Source: Flavisolibacter tropicus (GTDB taxonomy: Bacteria; Bacteroidota; Bacteroidia; Chitinophagales; Chitinophagaceae). Taken from it: DNA of 64,000 bases. Below, in pieces: positions 33,409 through 42,741 of the stretch. How positions within the stretch are numbered: the stretch's first letter is position 1; each line of letters begins with the position of its first letter. The notes under the pieces were generated by a model. That model made no database searches. It saw only the letters and a list, made by a program, of their open reading frames with translations, and had not been told where the DNA came from. The DNA is taken from positions 3,654,001 through 3,718,000 of the forward strand of contig NZ_CP011390.1 in assembly GCF_001644645.1 (NCBI RefSeq). The letters run 5' to 3'. A program made the translations under genes and the position numbers.

Positions 33409-33888
33409 ATGAAAAAGCTGCTGCTCTCTTTTCTTGTTTTAGGTACGCTGCACGTACAAGCACAAGACCACAATAGCGAAATCAAGCCTGCTGCTAAAGG
33501 CGTACTTTATGGAAGCGAAATAGCAGCTGCTGGTGATGCTATCAACGCCAATGATATTCAGGCTAAAATGAACAATGGTGTATATGATGGAAAAGTAACC
33601 GGCAAGGTAACAGAAGTGTGTAAGGCCATGGGTTGCTGGATCCGCGTGGCCAAAGCCGACGGCTCTACGCTGATGGTAAAAACAAAAGACCATGCTTTCT
33701 TTTTACCGCAAGACCTGGTTGGCAAAACAGTAGTGATGGAAGGCTCTGCCAGTGTGAAAGAAGTAACTGAGGAAAAGCGTAAACATTTTGCTGAAGATGC
33801 GGGCAAAAGCAAAGCCGAGATCAAAAAAATCAAAGGCTCTGAAAAAGAGGTACAATTCATTGCCAGCGGCATAAAAGTGATGGATTAA
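33409..33888 (+). CDS. Secreted DUF4920 protein
   Basis: From the ATG at 33409 the 159-residue protein has a signal peptide (MKKLLLSFLVLGTLHVQAQ). It then matches DUF4920: KGVLYGSEI, the strand GKVTGKVTEVCKAMGCWIRV with a conserved Cys pair, LMVKTKDHAFFLPQDLVGKTVVMEG, and VKEVTEEKRKHFAEDAGKS. The OB-like fold with two Cys (CKAMGC) may bind a metal or a heme-like ligand, but no function is proven. A clear terminator follows. Confidence 0.9.
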   Translation: MKKLLLSFLVLGTLHVQAQDHNSEIKPAAKGVLYGSEIAAAGDAINANDIQAKMNNGVYDGKVTGKVTEVCKAMGCWIRVAKADGSTLMVKTKDHAFFLPQDLVGKTVVMEGSASVKEVTEEKRKHFAEDAGKSKAEIKKIKGSEKEVQFIASGIKVMD

Positions 33889-33914
33889 CCGCTCTATAAT
33901 TAATTTATATCGAG

Positions 33915-33940
33915 GCCCGTGTTTACTACACGGGCTTTTT
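33915..33940 (+). terminator. Terminator after the DUF4920 gene
   Basis: GCCCGTGT pairs with ACACGGGC around a 5-base loop, followed by five Ts. Confidence 0.88.
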
Positions 33941-33982
33941 CATTTTACAGGGTTTTCTCCCCCTACTTGGCACAGGCTTTTT

Positions 33983-34792
33983 ATGAGTGCCTGTATGCGC
34001 TGTTGTTTTATAGTTCTTGTTGCTTTCCTGCTTAGCTGTAACAATTCGGCCAAGCCCCGTGTGCTAACAGAAGACTCTGCCAAACCCGACGGTACTGAAG
34101 TTAATGATACCACTACCATCATTTCTACTGATACCGCCCAGGCATATAGTGCCAAGGTGCTTCCTCCCGCCGCTATCAAACTTCCCCTTGGTTTTTACCG
34201 TGTAAAGGTTCCCTGCGTTAATTGCCCCGAGGTAGAACAAACCGTATATTTTGAACGCAACAAAACCTTTTTAATGGAAGAAACCGACCCGGAAAGCCAT
34301 TCGGGCATAGTAAGAACAAGCGGTTCTTTTAATCCCGCCGGCAGCACCGTATGGGCCTATAAAGGCCAGGTAGTAAAAGCCCGTTATACCTGGGGGGGCG
34401 ATACTTTGTACTACCTGTTGCCAAATGGAAAGCGCCTGCGCATGCAAAAAGTAACCGCTGCTATTGATAATGATGCCTGGAAAAAGAAAGGCAAAGAAGG
34501 GCTCGTATTTTTTGGTATTGGCAATGAGCCTTTCTGGAACCTGGAGATCAATCAGCAGGAGCATCTTGCTTTTCATCAGGCTGAATGGACAACACCGCTG
34601 CAGTTTGATAGTGTAAACGTGTCCACTACTGAAGATTCACTGGTTTATACTGCTTCTTTAGATTCGGCTTCCATTAAAGCTGTCATCTACAACCGTTTTT
34701 GCTCTGATGGCATGAGTGATTATATCTACCCTAACAGTATAAAGGTGGAGTATAATGGAAAGACCTTTAAAGGATGTGGAATAAAGTACTAG
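33983..34792 (+). CDS. Lipoprotein with NlpE-like and COG3650-like domains
   Basis: The 269-residue protein has a lipoprotein signal (CFIVLVAFLLSC, Cys about residue 19) and a Ser/Asp/Thr linker. An NlpE-type beta-barrel domain follows (about 68-155; LGFYRVKVPCVNCPEVEQTVYFERNKTFLMEE with the CxxC pair). A COG3650-type domain closes the protein (about 165-269; FFGIGNEPFWNLEIN near the start and CSDGMSDYIYPNSIKVEYNGKTFKGCG at the end). NlpE senses surface contact and copper stress through Cpx in enterobacteria; Bacteroidota homologues lack a known Cpx partner. The fused arrangement suggests an envelope-stress or metal sensor in the outer membrane. Confidence 0.88.
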   Translation: MSACMRCCFIVLVAFLLSCNNSAKPRVLTEDSAKPDGTEVNDTTTIISTDTAQAYSAKVLPPAAIKLPLGFYRVKVPCVNCPEVEQTVYFERNKTFLMEETDPESHSGIVRTSGSFNPAGSTVWAYKGQVVKARYTWGGDTLYYLLPNGKRLRMQKVTAAIDNDAWKKKGKEGLVFFGIGNEPFWNLEINQQEHLAFHQAEWTTPLQFDSVNVSTTEDSLVYTASLDSASIKAVIYNRFCSDGMSDYIYPNSIKVEYNGKTFKGCGIKY

Positions 34793-35119
34793 CAAGTGCA
34801 GGCCCTAGGGCATGATTGCAGATTTTAGATTGGCGATTGCAGATTGAAGGGAAGGAATATTTAACAAGGAATGATGAATAATCAGTGATGAATAATTAAT
34901 AATTATTCATGGAGAATGTAAATAAAAAGCACCCTTTTAGTGGAGTGCTTTTGTTCTATTAGAGTGTTTGATCTTTTGGCTTTGTGCCCGCTGGCCAATG
35001 ACTATTGACGACTAACCATTGACTCGCTAGGCTTCTGCTGCGCTGCCCTCCCCTTTAGAGGCCGGGGCGTGTGCTGGCATTATTCTCCATTCACCATTCA
35101 CGAGCTTAGACCCGAGCGC
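34793..35119. other. Convergent intergenic region with repeat modules
   Basis: This gap holds an AACAAGGAATGATGAATAAT module (34863 onward), a GCACTCC-family terminator (AAAAGCACCC/GGAGTGCTTTT, 34924-34951) and a reverse CCCCTTTAGAGGCCGGGGCG module (about 35050). It separates two convergent genes. Confidence 0.6.
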
Positions 35120-35506
35120 TTATTTCTTAGTTCCTTTTGCTTTTTTTAGTTTCTCCTCTACATATTTAGCAAACTGTTTACGTTTTTCGACTCCCATGAT
35201 CGCATCCAATTGTGCAGACCGTGCGGCAGTAACAGCTTTGGCATACTTCTCTTTGTCGGCATCTGTTTTCGCGTATCGATCGATCCTATCCAAGGTAGAG
35301 AGGTAACAGATATTGACATTATCAATATCGGCTAGCTGGTCTTCAGTCATCTTTAGGGTATTTTTTAGATAGTTCTGGTTATCATCCCGGAACGACTCGA
35401 GCTTCATCATCTTTTCTTCATCGGTGAGATCGCTCCATTTTTGAGCAAACAAAGACAGACCTGATCCCATCAGCAAGAGGCCCAACAGTAAAACGTACTT
35501 TTTCAT
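35120..35506 (-). CDS. Small secreted helical protein (Spy/CpxP-like in pattern)
   Basis: The 128-residue protein has a signal peptide (MKKYVLLLGLLLMGSGLSLFAQ) and an almost fully helical mature part. The pattern is WSDLTDEEKMMKLESFRDDNQNYLKNTLKMTEDQLADI, then NICYLSTLDRI, ending in an extremely basic AKYVEEKLKKAKGTKK. The LTxEQ-like turns and Lys-rich tail recall Spy/CpxP chaperone-like proteins, but the match is weak and I do not assign a family. Confidence 0.6.
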   Translation of the reverse strand: MKKYVLLLGLLLMGSGLSLFAQKWSDLTDEEKMMKLESFRDDNQNYLKNTLKMTEDQLADIDNVNICYLSTLDRIDRYAKTDADKEKYAKAVTAARSAQLDAIMGVEKRKQFAKYVEEKLKKAKGTKK

Positions 35507-35766
35507 AATTGATTTTTAATGTGTTATGCCTTGCGGTTCATTTTCATCGTCTTTCTCCTGGTGTAACATAAAGCTCACCTCATTCCAGAGGCGATATGTA
35601 TGCTGTGACATCTGGATAGAGAACTAATCCGAATGAACCTCTTTGTATAGACACAGTCGGGCCGTTATTCCGCCAAGAAACAATTAAAAATGTACAGAAA
35701 AAGTTATGCTGGTTCGTGCGTAGGCTACTCGCCACTCACGAGCCTAGTTTTTGCCGTGTAGCTCCT

Positions 35767-36648
35767 TTACACATGCGGTGGGTTGATTTGCGGGATCTGG
35801 TATTTATCACCGCCAGATAAGATATGCACTTTCATATCGCGGATAGTTATAGGTCTTTCTTCAGTAAAATCATCAATGCTTGATTCGGTAATATGAAAGC
35901 CTTCAATTATAATGACTGTACCAGTTCCTACTACCTCTACATCCAATCCGTTGCGCACTACAATAGCAGTATCTTCTTCTATACCCATGCCAACGCAAGT
36001 AGGATTGGTTACAACAACCTGTGCCATGCGCACAAACCGGCCCCGGTGTACAAAATGCGTATCAATACACACGTCTTTTAAAAACTCCAAGCCCGTGGTT
36101 ACTTTGATCATTCCCCCCAGCTCCTGCACTTCGTCATTACCGGCATAGATCATTGGCGTTGACAGTACCATTGCGCCAGCACTGGTTCCGGCAATAACTA
36201 TTTTATCATGGATGTAGCGATCCTTCAAAGCCAGCAGAAACTGTGTACCACCATATATAGAGGTGTATTTGAGCTGATTGCCCCCGGTAAAGAAGATAAC
36301 ATCGGTTTGCCTCAGCCGCTCCAGTAAGGCTTCATCCTTCTCAAAAAGCTCTTTATGTGAGTAATGATGGATATGACCTACGTGTTTAATCTTCAGCTTA
36401 GCAAATGTCTTTTTGTAGTCATCAAAGGCTTCTTTCGGATCAGAAGTACCTGTAGTAACCATTTCAATAACAGGTTGGTCTTTCCTTGTTAATTCAACAA
36501 GCTTTTTCAAAACCTCCAGACGTTTAAAATCGTCCGGTGTTTGTTTGTCTTTGGCTGTTTCTTCTCCTTTATTCTCAGCTCCGCCGATAATCAACAAGAT
36601 GCCTTTTGGTACCGGGCAGGTATTCGCTGGTCTTGCTCGCTGTGCCAT
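35767..36648 (-). CDS. cphB: Cyanophycinase (S51 family)
   Basis: The 293-residue protein has the S51 dipeptidase/cyanophycinase layout. The first strand is PKGILLIIGGAENKGE, then IFFTGGNQLKYTSIYGGT. The nucleophile loop AGTSAGAMVLSTPMIYAG contains the catalytic Ser, and VDVCIDTHFVHRGRFVRMAQ with GMGIEEDTAIVV completes the active site. These enzymes hydrolyse cyanophycin or related beta-Asp-Arg polymers to dipeptides. No cyanophycin synthetase is adjacent in the window, so it may act on imported peptide or on an unlinked pathway. There is no signal peptide. Confidence 0.93.
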   Translation of the reverse strand: MAQRARPANTCPVPKGILLIIGGAENKGEETAKDKQTPDDFKRLEVLKKLVELTRKDQPVIEMVTTGTSDPKEAFDDYKKTFAKLKIKHVGHIHHYSHKELFEKDEALLERLRQTDVIFFTGGNQLKYTSIYGGTQFLLALKDRYIHDKIVIAGTSAGAMVLSTPMIYAGNDEVQELGGMIKVTTGLEFLKDVCIDTHFVHRGRFVRMAQVVVTNPTCVGMGIEEDTAIVVRNGLDVEVVGTGTVIIIEGFHITESSIDDFTEERPITIRDMKVHILSGGDKYQIPQINPPHV

Positions 36649-37096
36649 TCCAAAACGCTTAAACGTTAACCAAAATTCCTACAAGTTTTACGCCACCAAA
36701 AGCTCTACATGATAAGTCGACATTACCTGATTTACGGTTTGCCATTGTGGTTACCACTGGCATAAAAGTGTATGATTGTATTGTTTAAAAAAGAAAACCC
36801 TGTAGACACAGGGTTCGATGAAAAGTTCGTTTCCATTGAAACGCGGCAAAGGTGATCGATTACTGTTTTACAATATGGAACGGCCTGATTGAAATGTTGA
36901 AATTGTAGAGTGAATAGTATTAGCGATAAAACATATAATTCTTATCGCCCCTGCATATCTATGGAATCAGATCTTTTACACTTAAAACAGAATACTTCTT
37001 AAAGCAAACAAGCCTATCTTTATTTGAATCCAGAACTTATGCAGAAGTATTCAAGAATGCCTTCAGTACTTTTCAACAAAGTCCATCCACCGTACT
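36649..37096. other. Intergenic region with an orphan minus-strand terminator
   Basis: The 448-base gap has a terminator-like hairpin at 36796-36815 pointing along the minus strand, but no gene upstream of it on that strand within the gap. On the right it carries TATCTTTA at about 37015, a possible promoter box for the next gene. A small RNA on the minus strand is possible. Confidence 0.45.
36784..36815 (-). terminator. Orphan terminator-like hairpin
   Basis: AACCCTGT/ACAGGGTT with loop AGAC is followed on the minus strand by TTCTTTTTT. It is related to the hairpin at 26672-26692. It has no obvious cognate gene. Confidence 0.6.
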
Positions 37097-37762
37097 ATGC
37101 AAGAATTCCTTACTTTCAAAACCTTCCCAGATAACGAAACTGCACTAGACTTTGCTGAAGTTCTTAAGCAGCAAAATATTAATTACTTCATTGAGGAAGA
37201 CATACTGGTATTTGATCCTAGCTATGCCAATAATCCCTTAAATAAGGATTATGCCATTAAAATCATGTCGGGGGACTTTATACGTGCCACCAAAGCTTAT
37301 GAAGACTACTTCTTCACACATTTAGACCAAGTAGATTCAGATTATTACTTGTTTAGTTTTAGTGTTGAGGAGTTGAAAGACATCATTGTAAAACCTGACG
37401 AGTGGGGAAGTTTTGATTATCAATTGGCACAAAAAATATTAAAAGATAAAGGGTTAGAGGTTAGTGAAGAACAGAAACTGGCTTATAAAACCCAACGTAA
37501 TAAAGAGTTGGCCAAGCCAGAAAACGAAAGCAGTTCAAATGTCTTGTTGTATTATATTTTGTCTCTCCTCTTTTTTCCATTGGGCATGATAGCTGGCTGG
37601 ATATGGGCCTACTCTAAGAAGACACTACCAAATGGACAACGAATTTATGTTTACGATACAACAGTACAAAGACACGGTAAAAGGATACTAACGATAGCCA
37701 CCTTACTTTTTATTCTCACTATTTATTGGAAGATCATTGGACCTTATATACATAGATTTTAA
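37097..37762 (+). CDS. Uncharacterised protein with DUF2007-like start and two C-terminal membrane helices
   Basis: The 221-residue protein begins with LTFKTFPDNETALDFAEVLKQQNINYFIEED, which resembles the putative signal-transducing (DUF2007) fold. A charged helical middle follows, then two hydrophobic helices (about 152-173 and 200-216) separated by a basic loop with KKTLPNGQRIYVY. No motif for an enzyme is visible. It may be an inner-membrane protein with a cytoplasmic sensing domain. It stands alone. Confidence 0.6.
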   Translation: MQEFLTFKTFPDNETALDFAEVLKQQNINYFIEEDILVFDPSYANNPLNKDYAIKIMSGDFIRATKAYEDYFFTHLDQVDSDYYLFSFSVEELKDIIVKPDEWGSFDYQLAQKILKDKGLEVSEEQKLAYKTQRNKELAKPENESSSNVLLYYILSLLFFPLGMIAGWIWAYSKKTLPNGQRIYVYDTTVQRHGKRILTIATLLFILTIYWKIIGPYIHRF

Positions 37763-37977
37763 GTTTGGCTACCTGCCTGATACGGCAAAGTGGTGAAACT
37801 CCCTTTGTACTTTGTTTTTGATCCAGACTTGCCAAAGAACCAATACTTAAATGCTTTATTTTTGTAATATAAGGCTTACATCCAACGCTATGAATACTAT
37901 ACTACGCTATAAACGCGTCTGCATATACCACTCCAAGGCTTTGAAGCCAACTATCAACCTCTATCAACTCCCAGGCT

Positions 37978-39984
37978 GTGATTAAGCATTTCACCCCCTT
38001 TCGCAGGCTCATTGGCTATGTCATTCTGTTTTGCGGCCTGCTCATTTTTTTGATCTGGAATCAGCTGTTAAGCCACCTGGATAAATACCGACAGGAAAGC
38101 ATTGCTGTAGCTACCAACCGGAACGCAAACCTGGTTGCAGGGTTGGAGCAATACACCATCAGTATTATTCAAAACGCAGATGCTGTTTTGAAGTTGGTAA
38201 AGCTGGAATATGAACAAACCGGGAAAGTTGATTTTAATACCCTGGTAAAGCGCGAGGTTATAGATGTCCAAAAATTTAATAGCCTCGCCATCCTGGATGA
38301 GAAGGGATTCTTAAAGGTTTCCAATATTGACAAGAAGGATAAATCATCGCTTAGCTTTTCTGATCGCGAGTATTTTACGTTTCACATCAACCACCCGGAT
38401 GGCTTGTTTGTTAGTGAGCCTTTATTTTCCAGGACCATCAATAAAACAGTTGTTGTATTAAGCCGTCGCATCAATAGGAAAGATGGACATTTTGATGGGG
38501 TAGTGGCTGTTCAGATAGAGCCGACAACCTTTACCCGCTTTTACGCCAATGCCAATCTTGAAACCAATGATATTATTTCATTGATTTCACCCTCCGGTAT
38601 AACCTACGCCCGCAGAACAGGCAACAAAGAAAGTTTTGGAGAAAGTATTATAAAGAGCCCTCTGTTTGCCCATGTAAAACAAAAGCCTATTGACAACTAC
38701 TATGCAAAAGATGCTTTGCATGGGATCCCTACTTATTTCAGTTACCGCAAACTGGAAAACTATCCTGTTATTGCCACAGTGGGAGCGGCCGAATCTGTTG
38801 TGCTATTGGATTATTACAAAAAGAAGGATCATGACTACACCTTTGGTATCATAATCACACTTCTACTCATTCTGTTCGCCATTTTAATATGCGCCACACT
38901 CATACATTATAAAAAAGCAGATAGCCAGATAAAAGATAGTAACGCACGTTACCGCACCATTTTTGACAACAGCCGCGATGGTATCTTTTTGCTATCACCT
39001 AATGGTTGTATTGCTGCCATCAATGAAGCGGCGTACCAGCTCTTTAAAGTAGATGTAGATGTTAGTGGGGAAGTGGCCTTTGAGCAGCTATTCCAAAGCG
39101 CTATACCTGCCATCAATTTTGAACAGCTTACTGCTAACTGGGATACCAAAAACGAATTTCAGTTTACCTGTCTGGACAACAGTTCATTCATTGGAGAGAT
39201 TGCCTTGAACTCTTTTCAAGATTCTTCTTTCACAAAACATCTTATCATCAACATAAGAGACATTACTGCCCGCAAGCATATGGAGCAGCAGTTGCTGGAG
39301 GAGCAAAAGCGTTTTCAGCTGCAGTTGACCAAACAAATTATCCAGGCACAGGAAAAGGAGCGGGAAGCCATTGGTCATGAACTGCACGACAATGTCAATC
39401 AAATTCTTACTACTGTAAAGCTGTACCTGGAAATGGCTTATGCCAGCCCTGAAAACCGGGATACCTTATTGCCCAGATCCATTACCCATGTCAATGAGTG
39501 CATCCATGAAATAAGGGATCTATCACACGCTCTTTCGTCACCCACATTAGGTACCCGATCATTAGTAGATTCAGTGAAGGCTTTGTTGGAGTCTATAGAA
39601 TCGTCCACTTCGCTTTGTATCTCCTTTAATCACGAAGCGTATAACAAACCTATTATTATAGATCAAAAACTGACCATTTACCGGATCCTGCAAGAACAAT
39701 TGACCAATATTATTAAACATGCAGAAGCCACTAATGTATCTGTAACGATTTCACAAACTGATGCAGCTACGGAAGTAAGCGTTATTGATGATGGAAAAGG
39801 GTTTAACATGGATGCCCTTCGCCAAGGCATTGGTCTTAATAATATGCTAAGCCGGGTAAAAGTATGGAATGGAGATATGAAGGTCTACTCGCAAGTAAAT
39901 GATGGATGCGAGCTTTGGATCAGTCTTCCTATACATGCAGCTAAGGCGGTTGTATCGAGGAAGGTGGGGAGCGAGGGATCGTGA
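37978..39984 (+). CDS. Membrane sensor histidine kinase (Cache-PAS-HisKA_3)
   Basis: The 668-residue protein has a first membrane helix (about 12-30), an extracytoplasmic Cache-like domain (about 35-290; features FNSLAILDEKGFLKVSNI, FSDREYFTFHI, VVVLSRRINRKDGHFDGVVAVQIE), and a second helix (about 283-307). A PAS domain follows (about 320-430), then a coiled region (EQQLLEEQKRFQLQLT) into a HisKA_3 phosphoacceptor (EREAIGHELHDNVNQIL) and a NarL-type HATPase with NIIKHAEATNV, VIDDGKGFN and GIGLNNML. The Cache domain suggests it senses a small extracellular ligand. It starts at GTG; TATTTTTG at 37857-37864 is a possible promoter box. No response regulator is adjacent, so it is an orphan kinase. 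Confidence 0.92.
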   Translation: MIKHFTPFRRLIGYVILFCGLLIFLIWNQLLSHLDKYRQESIAVATNRNANLVAGLEQYTISIIQNADAVLKLVKLEYEQTGKVDFNTLVKREVIDVQKFNSLAILDEKGFLKVSNIDKKDKSSLSFSDREYFTFHINHPDGLFVSEPLFSRTINKTVVVLSRRINRKDGHFDGVVAVQIEPTTFTRFYANANLETNDIISLISPSGITYARRTGNKESFGESIIKSPLFAHVKQKPIDNYYAKDALHGIPTYFSYRKLENYPVIATVGAAESVVLLDYYKKKDHDYTFGIIITLLLILFAILICATLIHYKKADSQIKDSNARYRTIFDNSRDGIFLLSPNGCIAAINEAAYQLFKVDVDVSGEVAFEQLFQSAIPAINFEQLTANWDTKNEFQFTCLDNSSFIGEIALNSFQDSSFTKHLIINIRDITARKHMEQQLLEEQKRFQLQLTKQIIQAQEKEREAIGHELHDNVNQILTTVKLYLEMAYASPENRDTLLPRSITHVNECIHEIRDLSHALSSPTLGTRSLVDSVKALLESIESSTSLCISFNHEAYNKPIIIDQKLTIYRILQEQLTNIIKHAEATNVSVTISQTDAATEVSVIDDGKGFNMDALRQGIGLNNMLSRVKVWNGDMKVYSQVNDGCELWISLPIHAAKAVVSRKVGSEGS

Positions 39985-40058
39985 AACGTGAGACGTCAAA
40001 CGTGAAAGGGCCGCGCGGACGCCCCCAGCCCCTAAAGGGGAGCACCCACGCACAGCGA
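39979..40058. repeat. Mosaic of intergenic modules
   Basis: CGTGAAACGTGAGACGTCAA is followed by the CCCCTAAAGGGG hairpin module with a GAGCACCC tail. The two modules occur in the same or reverse order at 7711-7765, 31650-31722, 53467-53494 and 57606-57640. Confidence 0.6.
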
Positions 40059-40117
40059 TCTCCCGCAGATAGCGCGGATAGACGCAGAGAAGCTAAAAAA
40101 AGCTTCTCCACACTTTA

Positions 40118-40939
40118 CTAATAACAACTTTCTGGTCTTAGTTTTTTAATGGCGTATCCTGCATAAAGAATGTTCATGTCATTGCTTTCAACTAGCCAGA
40201 ACTTGCTGCCCAGGTCTGCAAAACTCCACTCGCCTTTTGCTCTTTTTCTCAGGTAGCCCAACATCGTTGGAATAGAAATATTGGGTGATGATCCTTTATG
40301 TCCCTGACACTCTAAATCGTTATGCAGCAGCAGTCTTTTGACCTCCGCTGGCTTAATAAACATTTTCCAAACGTGAAGATTAGGAGGCATAAATGCCCAT
40401 CGTTTCCACTCCTGCCAAATTTTGATGGCCACCAGCTTACTGATAAACGTGCGGTTTAATGTATCATAGAAGAAAACGCCATCTGGTTTCAACACTCTTG
40501 AAATTTCTGCAATTACTTTTGGCAGGTCCTGTACATGTTCTAACACATCGCAGCAAAACACGCAATCAAAACTATCGTCCGCATAGGGGAGTTGCTCGCC
40601 TATCCCCGACTCATAGCGAATGTCCAGTCCATTGGCTTCGGCATGCCCTGCTGCTGTGCGTAATGATTCTTCCGATGGATCGATACCTGTGGTAACAAAG
40701 CCCATTTTCCGGATCTCTTCCGTTAGAATACCCCCGCCGCAACCCACTTCAAGTGCTGATTTTCCATTGGGATCTATCTCAAGCTGTTTAATGATATTCG
40801 TTGAATAACCTACACGCCAGGGATTGATTGAGGTTTTCAACAAATGCAAAACGGTATCCTCTTTCCACCAAATATCACCTTGTGCATTGTATAGGTTGTT
40901 GTCTATCCTTTTATAGACCTTTTCGCTTACCTTTTCCAT
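40118..40939 (-). CDS. Class I SAM-dependent methyltransferase, UbiG-like
   Basis: The 273-residue protein has the Rossmann methyltransferase motifs: ALEVGCGGGILTEEI (motif I), GFVTTGIDPSEESL (acidic end of strand 2), FDCVFCCDVLEHVQDL (motif II/IV) and RVLKPDGVFFYDTLNRT (post-motif). The NPWRVGYST start and DVLEHV pattern are those of UbiG-type O-methyltransferases, but Bacteroidota make menaquinone, so the substrate is uncertain; another quinone, phenol or lipid is possible. It is isolated. Confidence 0.85.
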   Translation of the reverse strand: MEKVSEKVYKRIDNNLYNAQGDIWWKEDTVLHLLKTSINPWRVGYSTNIIKQLEIDPNGKSALEVGCGGGILTEEIRKMGFVTTGIDPSEESLRTAAGHAEANGLDIRYESGIGEQLPYADDSFDCVFCCDVLEHVQDLPKVIAEISRVLKPDGVFFYDTLNRTFISKLVAIKIWQEWKRWAFMPPNLHVWKMFIKPAEVKRLLLHNDLECQGHKGSSPNISIPTMLGYLRKRAKGEWSFADLGSKFWLVESNDMNILYAGYAIKKLRPESCY

Positions 40940-41175
40940 GTATATGTGTTTAGTGTTTTAGCTTGTTTGTTATAGCTATCAACAGGTAGAAGGCCAGCCA
41001 GAAAGTTTACGTGGGAAGGGGAATCGAGAGAGTAACTCCTATAAAGGTAGTTAGAAAGACCATTGGTAGTAAGATTTTAAATAAGTGGAGTCCAGCTTGA
41101 AGAGCTAAGCAGTAAGGCCTCCATTTAGATCAAAAGCGTATACGCGAAGCCATTCTTTAGAACATTATGCCTTCC

Positions 41176-41226
41176 CGATCCTCACTGTGTTTCCTAAGCT
41201 TGGCTTGGTGTGTTTGCTGGGACCGA
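41176..41226. repeat. Degenerate GGTCC/GCCGTGTC-family palindrome
   Basis: GATCCTCACTGTGTTTCCTAA and TTTGCTGGGACC are loosely complementary and match the better copies. The block is adjacent to the serine-hydrolase terminator and follows ATTATGCC, an edge-like sequence seen next to other copies. Confidence 0.4.
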
Positions 41227-41256
41227 AAAAAAGCGCCGCAGTAAGAACAGCGGCGC
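41225..41256 (-). terminator. Terminator of the serine hydrolase gene
   Basis: GCGCCGC/GCGGCGC has a 10-base loop and eight Ts on the minus strand, 34 bases beyond the stop at 41290. Confidence 0.9.
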
Positions 41257-41289
41257 GTGTAGGTAATAGTTAAAAATAAGAATCATCGT

Positions 41290-42633
41290 TTATTGCGTAG
41301 TAGCCACCCGCTTAAAGCTCAACGTCTTTCCATTGTTTGAAAGATTGACACCTGAAACATTTTCATTTTCGTCTTTTACAAATTCTACGTCACCATCCAT
41401 ACCCTTGATGAAAAAGCGGGTTTCGGCTTCAGCCAGCATTTCAAAATAGGATTGGTTACCCAGCTTGCCTTTCAACTTTCCTTCTTCAAATACAATTAAC
41501 AACGACGGACCTTTTTCCATTTGATACTGTCCTGTATATAGTTTGTAAATCGACTCGTTCAGCACAATCGCCTTTTTCTCTTTCGGTACCTGGTAAGGCT
41601 CGTTAAAAACAATAGCGGTCAGGTCTTTGCAGATCTGGGGGCCCTTGGACTGAAAGTAATTGGATAAAAAAATAATGCACACATCCTGATCTGGAAAACG
41701 CATAAAATTGCTCAAGTACCCATCAATGGAGCCACTGTGGCTGATCAGCGTACGGCCTTTTACCTGTTCAATCTCCCAACCCAAACCATAGTTCTTTTTA
41801 GCAGGCGTGAGCATTAGCTTCTTGGAAGCATCGCTTAAAAGCTGATTGCCATACCAGGCGCGGTCCCAGGTATAAAGATCGCGGGCCGTACTATAGATGG
41901 CCCCTGCGCCCGATAATACAGACATATCATTAAAGCGGGCTACCGAAAAGCTATCCGTTGGGGTAGTGGCATAACCAATAGCCTTGTCTTTAGAGCGTCT
42001 ATCATTTTGATCCACTCCCGACTGCTTCATCTTTAGCTTTTGAACTATGGACTTTTCCAGCAGTTTTGAAAACGATAAGCCACTGGCTTTTTCAGCAATG
42101 CGGCTTAGTAAAATATAATTGGAGTTGCTATACTCAAAGCGGCTTCCGGGAGTGAAACTAAGGGGCTCGTTTTTAAAGTGGCTGATCGTATTATCTAACG
42201 TTGAAGGTTGTGCCATCCACTTTTCATAGTATTCCTTCATCGAAGTAATACTCTTAATACCGGAGGTATGATTCAGCAACTGTTCAACTGTAATTGAATC
42301 ACCTTTGGGATAGTCGGGAATGTATTTCTGAATAGGATCTTTAATGTTCAACTTACCCTTTTCCTGCAATTGCATAATAAGGGTAGCAGTAAAAGGTTTG
42401 CTTAAAGAACCGATGCGAAACTCAGTGGTTGGCGAGTTAGGTAATTGGCGGTTCAGATCGGCAAAGCCATATCCTTTTTCAAATACAATTTTTCCTTCTT
42501 TAGCGATCAAGACTGTACCAGTAAACTTGCCTTGTTTATGGTAGGCTGTAAGTAATTCGTCAGCTTTGGTAGCAACATCTTGGCTTTTGCCTAAAAAGGG
42601 CAACAAAGCCACAAATAGAAAGATTTTTCTCAT
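41290..42633 (-). CDS. Serine hydrolase of the beta-lactamase/penicillin-binding (class C) family
   Basis: The 447-residue protein has a signal peptide (MRKIFLFVALLPFLGKSQ) and the class C beta-lactamase/DD-peptidase motifs: SxxK in RIGSLSKPFTATL (about residue 75), YxN in FEYSNSNYILLS, and a KTG-like HSGSIDGYLSNFMRF about residue 295. About 130 residues follow the hydrolase core and may form a beta-sandwich (lipocalin-like) domain. These enzymes include peptidases, esterases and lactamases, so the substrate is not certain. It is a single gene with its own terminator. Confidence 0.9.
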   Translation of the reverse strand: MRKIFLFVALLPFLGKSQDVATKADELLTAYHKQGKFTGTVLIAKEGKIVFEKGYGFADLNRQLPNSPTTEFRIGSLSKPFTATLIMQLQEKGKLNIKDPIQKYIPDYPKGDSITVEQLLNHTSGIKSITSMKEYYEKWMAQPSTLDNTISHFKNEPLSFTPGSRFEYSNSNYILLSRIAEKASGLSFSKLLEKSIVQKLKMKQSGVDQNDRRSKDKAIGYATTPTDSFSVARFNDMSVLSGAGAIYSTARDLYTWDRAWYGNQLLSDASKKLMLTPAKKNYGLGWEIEQVKGRTLISHSGSIDGYLSNFMRFPDQDVCIIFLSNYFQSKGPQICKDLTAIVFNEPYQVPKEKKAIVLNESIYKLYTGQYQMEKGPSLLIVFEEGKLKGKLGNQSYFEMLAEAETRFFIKGMDGDVEFVKDENENVSGVNLSNNGKTLSFKRVATTQ

Positions 42634-42741
42634 AGTCAGTAGTTTCAGTAAAGACTAAGACTACACTTTTACACAAGAGGTTACAGGTAAATTCATTTTA
42701 TTCTACCAGGCTCCTGCTGTGTTTCGTCATTTCAATAGTTG

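Noticed and set aside
36796..36830. tRNA-like GGTTCGAT sequence
   Set aside because: No acceptor stem, D arm or anticodon arm around it; it is a hairpin flank.
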